Origin: Euryarchaeota archaeon UBA463
Lineage (GTDB): Archaea; Thermoplasmatota; Poseidoniia; Poseidoniales; Thalassarchaeaceae
DNA: 6,699 nucleotides
Assembly: GCA_002501805.1 (NCBI GenBank)
Contig: DAOI01000009.1
Location: 1 to 6,699 of the forward strand
Direction of reading: 5' to 3'
Below, piece after piece: positions 1 to 5,614 of this stretch (position 1 is the stretch's first letter; each line of letters begins with the position of its first letter). Below the pieces are notes generated by a model. That model did no database searches. It was not told where the DNA came from and worked only from the letters and a program-made list of their open reading frames with translations. The translations under genes and the position numbers were made by a program.

Positions 1-10
1 ATCACCTCCT
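1..10 (+). rRNA. Probable 3' terminus of 16S rRNA (anti-Shine-Dalgarno tail)
   Basis: The first ten bases, ATCACCTCCT, are identical to the conserved 3' end of archaeal 16S rRNA, which pairs with Shine-Dalgarno sequences. They lie exactly at the window edge and are followed by a stable hairpin and then a protein gene. There is no spacer tRNA or 23S rRNA. If correct, the 16S gene is unlinked from 23S, as is known for Thermoplasma. The alternative is that the reverse complement, AGGAGGTGAT, is a perfect ribosome binding site for a - strand gene starting left of the window. Ten bases cannot decide between the two. Confidence 0.55.
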
Positions 11-27
11 ACGAAACTCGGAAAACG

Positions 28-60
28 GGGGTTGGGGTGGCTTCGGCCACCCCTTCTCCC
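28..60 (+). terminator. UUCG-capped GC-rich hairpin, probable 16S 3' processing or termination element
   Basis: GGGGTGGC (34-41) and GCCACCCC (46-53) form a perfect 8-bp stem closed by a C(UUCG)G tetraloop, one of the most stable RNA loops known. A second short helix can stack below it: 28-31 with 57-60, with one G-U pair. No long T-run follows directly; the nearest is TTTT at 87-90. The position just behind the putative 16S end suggests termination or 3' processing of that RNA. Read on the - strand it would lie in the leader of a possible leftward gene. Confidence 0.55.
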
Positions 61-79
61 AACCTCAAATCACGTCAAA

Positions 80-123
80 TAATCTATTTTGGAATATTTA
101 CAAACTCTATAATCAATAGATTA
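80..123. repeat. 9-bp perfect inverted repeat upstream of the aapJ-like promoter; candidate operator
   Basis: TAATCTATT at 80-88 and AATAGATTA at 115-123 are exact reverse complements separated by 26 nt, in the AT-rich part of the leader. The right arm ends 20 nt before the TATA palindrome. That placement fits a binding site for a dimeric or tetrameric regulator such as a member of the Lrp/AsnC family, which commonly controls amino-acid transport in archaea. No regulator gene is in the window, so the regulator is not identified. Chance symmetry in AT-rich DNA is the main alternative. Confidence 0.4.
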
Positions 124-140
124 AGTCACATCTTGGAGAA

Positions 141-150
141 GGTATATACC
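141..150 (+). promoter_or_regulatory. Archaeal TATA box of the aapJ-like gene
   Basis: GGTATATACC is a perfect 10-bp palindrome with TATATA at 143-148. It is preceded by the purine-rich run GGAGAAGG (135-142), where the BRE element would lie. The centre of the TATA element is about 27 nt before the ATG at 173, the usual distance from an archaeal TATA box to the transcription start. The mRNA is therefore predicted to be leaderless or nearly so, which also explains the lack of a properly spaced Shine-Dalgarno sequence. A second TATA-like motif, CTATAG (153-158), would place the start near 182. Confidence 0.6.
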
Positions 151-163
151 ATCTATAGGTCGT

Positions 164-190
164 AGCGAGGCCATGCGACGCATGCTCGCT
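164..190 (+). repeat. Interrupted dyad spanning the aapJ-like start codon
   Basis: AGCGAG (164-169) pairs with CTCGCT (185-190), and CATGCG (172-177) pairs with CGCATG (179-184). Only the two bases 170-171 are unpaired. As RNA this gives 11 bp around a GAC loop (177-179), and the ATG at 173-175 lies within the stem. A transcript starting at about 172 would contain only the inner part. It could be an operator, a translation-limiting hairpin on a longer leader, or coincidence. Confidence 0.4.
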
Positions 191-1339
191 ATGACAATGA
201 TGATGTTAATGACGACTGCGGCCCTTGCGGGCTGTGCGGGTTCCGACCTTACTGATGAGGACGTGGATGCCGCGAGAGAAGAGGGAAGACTAGCCGGTAT
301 TGCCGAAGCAACACCAGTCAGCACCCTGGACACTATCCACGACCGTGGTATGATGAAGTGTGGAGTTAAGGACTCCCAGTGGGGCATGGGCTTCGCTGAC
401 GCTGATGGTGTTCGATCCGGACTCGACATCGAGTACTGCAGGGCTGTAGCTGCTGCAATCGGACTGAACCCAGATACTCAGATTGAGTACATCCTAGCGA
501 GCGCTGGAGACCGATTCGAGAAGCTTGCTTCTGGAGAGATCGATGTCCTAATCAGGACTACCACATGGACAACAAGCCGTGATGTAGGACTGAATGCTGA
601 CTTCGCAGGAATGAACTTCTTCGATGGTCAGGGAATCCTGATCAGAGGAGATGCATACCCGCAGGATGCAATGGAAAACACTGCACACAACTTGGAGAAC
701 GCCAAGGTCTGTGTAGGAACTGGAACAACCACTGAAGGTAACATCGCTGACTGGAACACAGTTAACAGCGTTGGTATGGAAATAGTTCCTGTCGCTGACG
801 CCGCTGAGGCAACTGCAGAGCTAGTTTCTGGCTCCTGTGACGCATTCACTGGCGACATGTCAGCAATGGTTGCAAAGAAGTACACCCTTGAGGCTGCTGG
901 AGACTGCTCTGACTGCGATCTGTGGATCGCTCCTGAGCTACTGTCCAAGGAACCTCTAGGTGCAGCTGTACGTGACATGGACTCCGACTGGAAGGATGTC
1001 GTGACATGGGTATGGTTCGGAATGGTTACCGCTGAAGAGATGGGAATCGACTCTGAGAACTACATGGACGCAGACATGACTAATCCATCGGTTGACAGGC
1101 TTCTGAACCAGAACCTAGGTCTAGGTACTGACGCTAACCCGCTACCAGCAACATGGATGCAGAGCGTTCTATCCACCTCCGGAAACTACGGAGAGGCATG
1201 GGACAACTCATTCTGCGATGGGACCTATGACGGGACCAGTGGCTCAGCCGCTATGGAAGGATGCGTCCTTTCCCGTGTAGGAACTGCAAACGCTCTCGTT
1301 TCTGAGGGTGGCCTGCAGTTCGCACCACCAATGCGCTGA
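173..1339 (+). CDS. aapJ: Lipoprotein amino-acid-binding protein of an AapJ/BztA-type ABC importer
   Basis: This is the extracytoplasmic solute receptor, predicted to bind L-amino acids and deliver them to the permease pair encoded downstream. Residues 1-21 are a lipoprotein signal: MRR, a very Met-rich hydrophobic stretch, and the lipobox LAGC with Cys21 as the lipidated residue. The body follows AapJ: STLDTIHDRG (50-59), CGV (63-65), DIEYCRAVAAA (85-95), IRTTTWTTSRD (127-137), the CVGTGTTTE segment (180-188), LLSKEPLGAAVR (256-267) and the C-terminal EGGLQFAPPMR. At 388 residues it is longer than typical AapJ (about 340), mainly through an acidic linker after Cys21 and an insert near 346-366. 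Eight further cysteines fall in likely pairs: 63/89, 180/222, 245/248 and 348/364. The start at 173 gives a charged signal n-region and fits the TATA box; ATGs at 182 and 191 would lose the arginines. Ile codons are ATC-biased, with a single ATA. The exact substrate is not visible from sequence. Confidence 0.92.
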   Translation: MRRMLAMTMMMLMTTAALAGCAGSDLTDEDVDAAREEGRLAGIAEATPVSTLDTIHDRGMMKCGVKDSQWGMGFADADGVRSGLDIEYCRAVAAAIGLNPDTQIEYILASAGDRFEKLASGEIDVLIRTTTWTTSRDVGLNADFAGMNFFDGQGILIRGDAYPQDAMENTAHNLENAKVCVGTGTTTEGNIADWNTVNSVGMEIVPVADAAEATAELVSGSCDAFTGDMSAMVAKKYTLEAAGDCSDCDLWIAPELLSKEPLGAAVRDMDSDWKDVVTWVWFGMVTAEEMGIDSENYMDADMTNPSVDRLLNQNLGLGTDANPLPATWMQSVLSTSGNYGEAWDNSFCDGTYDGTSGSAAMEGCVLSRVGTANALVSEGGLQFAPPMR

Positions 1340-1369
1340 TCGTTTAGTCGACAGCAAATAGGTAAACGA
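1340..1369 (+). promoter_or_regulatory. First stem-loop after the aapJ-like stop
   Basis: TCGTTTA (1340-1346) and TAAACGA (1363-1369) are perfect 7-bp complements around a 16-nt loop. The stem begins immediately after the TGA stop codon. Together with the next hairpin it fills the only sizeable gap in the operon. It could protect the 3' end of a monocistronic aapJ message. The function is inferred from position alone. Confidence 0.45.
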
Positions 1370-1371
1370 AA

Positions 1372-1403
1372 GCCCTCGTGGGGGAATCATCTCCCTCGGG
1401 GGC
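1372..1403 (+). terminator. GC-rich stem-loop between aapJ-like and aapQ-like genes; possible partial terminator
   Basis: GCCCTCG (1372-1378) pairs with CGGGGGC (1397-1403), including one G-U pair. An inner helix GGGA (1382-1385) with TCCC (1392-1395) extends the hairpin. No T-run follows directly. No convincing TATA box is visible before the next start at 1437, so the downstream genes probably depend on read-through past this structure. Such structures commonly give binding-protein mRNA an excess over permease mRNA; that role is inferred here. Confidence 0.5.
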
Positions 1404-1436
1404 CTCAATCAATCTCATTACTACGGAAGAATTTGC

Positions 1437-3233
1437 ATGGATTTCAAATCTCTCCAAAACAGAGCTAATATTTTTTCATCTCTGAAAGTCTTGCTGGCTG
1501 TTGTAGTTCTGTGGACGTACAACAACAAGATGCTCTCGCCTTCTATCGAGGCAGTCTCTAGTATGTCTAGGTCCTTCGTGGTAGGGGGCGTTCAACAAAA
1601 TCCAGCATATTACGAACCATTTTCACTATCAGGTGTAATAATTTTCACATTCCTGATATTCATGATGCTAGCTAGGAACGAGATAGTTCCCGCTATCAGA
1701 TCTAAGAATTTCCAAATCACCTCAATATCTCTGACCCTATCGTCCCTGATAATCTCGATTCTGGTCATTGCCCTAGCGGTTATGGGTGACTTCTCTCCAG
1801 CAAAGGGGATGCCGTTTCTACTAATTGGGACTCCAATCGTATTAGCGTCCCTGCTAGTAGTGGATGACTCAGAGATTTTACCTCTCAAGAGACTATCCAG
1901 AAGCAATTCGAGTATTATCAACACAGTGATCATCTTCTCAGTTTTCATCGGTATGGCATCAAATATCTCATTTTTACCTCCAATTATCTCCTCGGAAATA
2001 TCCTCTTTCTTCTCTGTAATACTTATTCTAATGGTTTTATTCGTCTACTATCAGATATCTTCAGAGTCGGGTAACCCCCTCACTCATGACCGTAGATCAT
2101 CAACGATGATACTGATCATTGGACTGCCCCTGATCATTTACCTCAGTACTAGACTACTCTTCCTTCTGCATAACCCCGATTCAGTAACCAGGGAGAGATG
2201 GGACCTCTCATGGTCTTTCATGGATATGAAGAACACCTTCGAGATCAATGCGTGGCCCATACAGCCTGACTTCCCAGAAGATACCAGGTGGCAGTTCCTC
2301 TTCGGCGCTATATTGAACTCCGCAAGAGCAACTCTACTGAGTATCATTCTCTGTACCATTCTCGGCGTAATTATCGGAGTCACAAGACTTTCAAGCAATA
2401 AGCTCGCATCTGGATTAGCTACCGTTTACGTAGAGGTATTCAGGAATATGCCTCTAGCAGTTCTACTCTTCTTGGTGATGTTACAGCTTGGAGAAACTCT
2501 GCCTTTATTCAGTGAAGAGGCTAATATCGCTGGTTGGATATACTACAGTAATCAAGGACTCTTCCTTCCACGACCAGAGACTCTCAGGATAATTATAGCA
2601 CTAGCCATAGTCTTCTCGCTGTGGGCATGGGGACGTTACAGAGATAGAGACGGCATTGATGACTCGCCAGAGGCACTGACCAGAAAATCTCTAATTTGGT
2701 CTATGGCGCTAGTAGCATGTCTAGGGATTCTACTGACCGGCGACATGTCCCTCCCTAATTACGTTAAGTCGAATCCCAACATACCAGGTACATGGACTAT
2801 CGAGGAAGGATCGGCATTCGAAATCACAAAAGCATTCATGGCCCTAATAATAGGGCTCACACTCTTCACTGCATCTGTTGTCGCTGAGATTGTCAGGGGC
2901 AGTATACAGGCCCTTCCGAGAGGGCAGGTTGAGGCCGCTGTTTCACTGGGCCTATCTCCGTATCAGAGACTCCGGCTCGTAATACTCCCGCAGGCTCTCA
3001 GGAGCATGATACCCCTGCTCAATAGTCAATACATGAACGTCTGGAAGAATTCCAGCCTCGCCATTATAGTGGCATACAGCGATATCTTCTATGTCATATT
3101 CGTCATGATGAACAATGTGGGGAAATTAATACCTCTATTCCTGCTTCTTCTGGTTATCTATCAGGCAGGTAGCCTACTCATCTCAGGCATAATGAACTTC
3201 TACAATGCAAGAGTTACGAGGGTGAAGATATGA
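1437..3233 (+). CDS. aapQ: AapQ-type amino-acid ABC transporter permease with long N-terminal membrane extension
   Basis: This is an inner-membrane permease subunit forming half of the translocation channel with the next gene product. The conserved core is C-terminal. LNSARATLLSIILCTILGVIIG (from 293) and LATVYVEVFRNMPLAVLLF (327-345) match the AapQ membrane domain. GLFLPRPE (374-381) is a typical AapQ element. The EAA loop that contacts the ATPase runs from EAAVSLGLSP (499-508) to ILPQA (516-520). The protein ends with several hydrophobic segments (about 540-584). At 598 residues it is about 200 longer than the usual 400. The excess lies before about residue 285 and holds roughly seven hydrophobic stretches (near 15-26, 63-79, 97-117, 125-142, 160-180, 190-206, 223-243). 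The start at 1437 has only a weak upstream GGAAG (1425-1429). The stop overlaps the next start in ATGA. Ile codon ATA is frequent, unlike in the binding protein. Confidence 0.88.
   Translation: MDFKSLQNRANIFSSLKVLLAVVVLWTYNNKMLSPSIEAVSSMSRSFVVGGVQQNPAYYEPFSLSGVIIFTFLIFMMLARNEIVPAIRSKNFQITSISLTLSSLIISILVIALAVMGDFSPAKGMPFLLIGTPIVLASLLVVDDSEILPLKRLSRSNSSIINTVIIFSVFIGMASNISFLPPIISSEISSFFSVILILMVLFVYYQISSESGNPLTHDRRSSTMILIIGLPLIIYLSTRLLFLLHNPDSVTRERWDLSWSFMDMKNTFEINAWPIQPDFPEDTRWQFLFGAILNSARATLLSIILCTILGVIIGVTRLSSNKLASGLATVYVEVFRNMPLAVLLFLVMLQLGETLPLFSEEANIAGWIYYSNQGLFLPRPETLRIIIALAIVFSLWAWGRYRDRDGIDDSPEALTRKSLIWSMALVACLGILLTGDMSLPNYVKSNPNIPGTWTIEEGSAFEITKAFMALIIGLTLFTASVVAEIVRGSIQALPRGQVEAAVSLGLSPYQRLRLVILPQALRSMIPLLNSQYMNVWKNSSLAIIVAYSDIFYVIFVMMNNVGKLIPLFLLLLVIYQAGSLLISGIMNFYNARVTRVKI
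3218..3225 (+). promoter_or_regulatory. Ribosome binding site for the aapM-like gene
   Basis: GAGGGTGA lies 4 nt before the ATG at 3230, inside the last codons of the aapQ-like gene. GGTGA (3221-3225) matches the anti-Shine-Dalgarno sequence. It supports the ATGA overlap start and translational coupling. Confidence 0.6.
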
Positions 3234-4843
3234 GTCAGGATAACAGCTTCTTCGAATCCTCCATGAGGAGAATTCTCGAATTAGAGCGAGGAGTTGCTGG
3301 TAGGTCTAGATGGGATTTGGATTCCAGAATGGATACCAATCTTTCACTACTGTGTATGGCTCTATCTGGCTTATTCTCGGCCGCTATGCTACTCAGTACT
3401 GAATCTTCAATCGATATCGGAGGGGAGGTAAGCACAGCAGATATCTGGATTTATTCGACGGCCGTTGCACTCTCATGGTTAGCGGTCTCGTGGATAATAC
3501 TGATTTCAGTTGTCAAACGCACTAGGATGGCTCCAGCCTTCAATGGCCGTATTAGATTGCCTTGGTTCGGCTCGACGGCACTTCTTGGAATAGTATCGTC
3601 ATTCATCATGCTATTCTTGGTAGAGTGGATCTTCGATATACTGGTGATCAGCATGAGATGGGATATCGTCTGGGCCAATAGGGTCTCTGTGATGTTAGGT
3701 CCCAATCTAACTGAGGCGATGACTCAGGATTACTTGGTTTCCGAGAATTGGAGGATATGGCCGATTATATTCCTGGTCTGGGCGCTATCAGGCGCGGCCT
3801 ATGGGACCTCCAATACCTCGGTGAGATCGTTCCTTTTCGGATTTGGCTCAGTGACTGCAGTGGTGCTTCTATTCGCTGGTAACCCACTCGAGGCCAATTA
3901 CAATATCGATAGAGTCCTTTTCCGACTCGTATTAGCATCTGTGATTTCATTAGCCTGCTTTGCCATAATGAGAACCTACTCTCTACGAGTTGAGGAGTAC
4001 AGGGTCAACCGTGCCAAGAAGAATATTGGACTGATTGCGGTTTCTACATTCTTCCTTACGATCATACTGCTCGATCCGCCAGAATTCGTCAAGGACATTG
4101 CCAGCGCCCTAGCAGGTTTCGGTATTCTTGAGGCCCAGTTGGAGCTCATTACCCGAGACGGAGTCCCTCCAGCTAGATGGGGTGGATTACTAATCAACTT
4201 GGTCGTCGCTGCCGCTGGCTGTGTCCTGGGTTTCGCCATAGGGGTCTTCCTGGCATTCTCCAGGCAGAGCAATCTCCCTATCCTCAAATGGCCAGGAATC
4301 GGAGTCATAGAGATAGTCAGATCAGGTCCACTGATTTGCTGGCTTTATTTCGCTATGTATCTCTTACCAGATGTCGCAGATCCTCTCTTCACTAACCCCG
4401 AGGATTTCGATAATATTGTGAGGATGATGGCGATATTCAGTCTTTTTGGAGGTTGTTACATAGCCGAGGTCATCAGAGGAGGCTTGCAAGCAGTGGATAG
4501 CGGTCAGAAGGAAGCCGCCCTCGCCCTGGGCCTTAGTCCGATGCAGATCAAGCTACAAGTCGAGCTACCAAACGCAGTCAGGACCACACTACCGTCCATC
4601 GTCAGTGTTTTCATAGGCCTCTGGAAGGACACTACTCTACTATTCATCATCGAGATTATCGATTTCTTCAGAATCGCCAAGACAATGGCAAATACCGATC
4701 TGAGGTTCCTAGGGGATTTCCTAGAGCCAGTCTACTTTACAGCCCTAATATTCTGGGTTTTCGCATTCTACCTTTCCAGGGTCTCCATGAACGTGGAGAG
4801 GAGCCTTGGGCTGGTTAAGGAAGGAGGAGGAGACATAGCATGA
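3230..4843 (+). CDS. aapM: AapM-type amino-acid ABC transporter permease with extended N-terminus
   Basis: This is the second membrane permease subunit, predicted to pair with the AapQ-like protein. The C-terminal core is clearly AapM-like: WGGLLINLVVAAAGCVLGF (317-335), IEIVRSGPLICWLYFAMYLLP (360-380), YIAEVIRGGLQAVDSGQKEAA (410-430), the EAA loop EAALALGLSP to ELPNA (428-449), and FIGLWKDTTLLFIIEIIDFF (461-480). At 537 residues it exceeds the usual length of about 380. Residues 1-36 are soluble and charged, and hydrophobic stretches occur near 37-57, 72-95, 114-141, 175-191, 199-216, 229-247 and 266-281 before the core at about 315. The segment with NWRIWP (173-178) resembles the part of ordinary AapM that precedes the transport domain, so the added material is mostly before and after it. 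The gene overlaps its neighbours by 4 bp at both ends, and its last codons contain the ribosome binding site of aapP. Confidence 0.88.
   Translation: MSQDNSFFESSMRRILELERGVAGRSRWDLDSRMDTNLSLLCMALSGLFSAAMLLSTESSIDIGGEVSTADIWIYSTAVALSWLAVSWIILISVVKRTRMAPAFNGRIRLPWFGSTALLGIVSSFIMLFLVEWIFDILVISMRWDIVWANRVSVMLGPNLTEAMTQDYLVSENWRIWPIIFLVWALSGAAYGTSNTSVRSFLFGFGSVTAVVLLFAGNPLEANYNIDRVLFRLVLASVISLACFAIMRTYSLRVEEYRVNRAKKNIGLIAVSTFFLTIILLDPPEFVKDIASALAGFGILEAQLELITRDGVPPARWGGLLINLVVAAAGCVLGFAIGVFLAFSRQSNLPILKWPGIGVIEIVRSGPLICWLYFAMYLLPDVADPLFTNPEDFDNIVRMMAIFSLFGGCYIAEVIRGGLQAVDSGQKEAALALGLSPMQIKLQVELPNAVRTTLPSIVSVFIGLWKDTTLLFIIEIIDFFRIAKTMANTDLRFLGDFLEPVYFTALIFWVFAFYLSRVSMNVERSLGLVKEGGGDIA
4823..4833 (+). 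promoter_or_regulatory. Strong ribosome binding site for the aapP-like gene
   Basis: GGAGGAGGAGA lies within the 3' end of the aapM-like gene and encodes part of its EGGGD tail. AGGAGG at 4825-4830 is 9 nt from the ATG at 4840. It supports that start and is the strongest ribosome binding site in the operon, suggesting good ATPase translation despite the overlapping start. Confidence 0.7.
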
Positions 4844-5589
4844 CTACTAGCAACGAATTGATAATTAAGACAGAAGGAGTGAAAGTGAACTTTGGAGATT
4901 TCTGGGCCCTTAATGGAATTGACATTGAAGTAACAAGAGGCGAGATAATAGTAATTCTAGGGCCTTCCGGATCCGGGAAATCTACATTCATTAGAACTTT
5001 GAATAGGCTCCAGCCTCATAGCGCAGGTACAATTGAGATAGACGGAATTACTATTGATGAAGATACTTCCATCAAGGATTTGAAGTATGTCAGATCAGAG
5101 GTAGGTTTTGTCTTTCAGCAATTCAATCTCTTCCCTCATCTGACAATAATGGAGAATATCACACTGGCTCCAATGAAGGTCAAGGGAATGTCCAAATCTG
5201 ACTCAGAATCAAGAGCTCTAGAGCTTCTGGAGAGGGTAGGCATACCTGAGCAGGCTTACAAGTACCCATCAGAGCTTTCAGGCGGTCAGCAGCAGAGGGT
5301 TGCCATAGCTCGTGCTTTGGCCATGGACCCCAAGATCATGCTATTCGATGAGCCCACCTCAGCTCTCGACCCGGAGATGATTAAGGAAGTTCTTGATGTG
5401 ATGGTAGATCTAGCGAAGGAGGATGTGACCATGATAGTGGTAACCCATGAGATGGGCTTCGCCAAGGAAGTGGCAGACAGAGTCATACTCTTTGACGAGG
5501 GGCTCTTGATAGAGGAGAATACTCCAGATGAGTTCTTCGACAACCCTCAGAACGACAGAACAAAGCTATTCTTAGAGCAGATTCTGTGA
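4840..5589 (+). CDS. aapP: AapP-type amino-acid ABC transporter ATP-binding protein
   Basis: This is the cytoplasmic ATPase that powers the importer by docking on the EAA loops of the two permeases. All ABC motifs are present and intact: Walker A GPSGSGKST (41-49), Q-loop with FQQFNLFPH (92-100), signature LSGGQQQ (146-152), Walker B IMLFDEP with catalytic Glu171 (166-172), D-loop SALD (174-177) and switch His203 in THEMGF. EFFDNPQNDRTKLFL near the C-terminus is typical of the polar-amino-acid (GlnQ/AapP) group. The length of 249 matches the family, in contrast to the oversized permeases. Its start overlaps the aapM-like stop by 4 bp. It is the last gene of the operon and no clear terminator follows; only 25 nt separate it from the convergent gene's stop. 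Confidence 0.96.
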   Translation: MTTSNELIIKTEGVKVNFGDFWALNGIDIEVTRGEIIVILGPSGSGKSTFIRTLNRLQPHSAGTIEIDGITIDEDTSIKDLKYVRSEVGFVFQQFNLFPHLTIMENITLAPMKVKGMSKSDSESRALELLERVGIPEQAYKYPSELSGGQQQRVAIARALAMDPKIMLFDEPTSALDPEMIKEVLDVMVDLAKEDVTMIVVTHEMGFAKEVADRVILFDEGLLIEENTPDEFFDNPQNDRTKLFLEQIL

Positions 5590-5614
5590 TTGAGTCCGTA
5601 CAATGACTGACTGA

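Noticed and set aside
121..978. Open frames on the - strand opposite the binding-protein gene (121-429 and 628-978).
   Set aside because: They are antisense shadows of a clearly recognisable AapJ-like gene, lack family similarity, and have no supported starts.
1404..1436. A separate promoter for aapQ in the gap before 1437.
   Set aside because: No TATA-like element is seen at the expected distance, so read-through from the aapJ promoter is the simpler reading.
3451..4308. Several - strand open frames across the permease genes.
   Set aside because: They mirror the low stop frequency opposite membrane-protein codons. The + strand frames match known permease motifs throughout.
4177..4395. A 72-codon + strand frame inside the aapM-like gene.
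   Set aside because: It lies in a shifted frame across the conserved AapM core, with no ribosome binding site or protein-like composition.
5604..5614. TGACTGACTGA as a repeat array or att-like site.
   Set aside because: Fewer than three copies of a 4-nt unit and no second copy elsewhere in the window; most likely chance.
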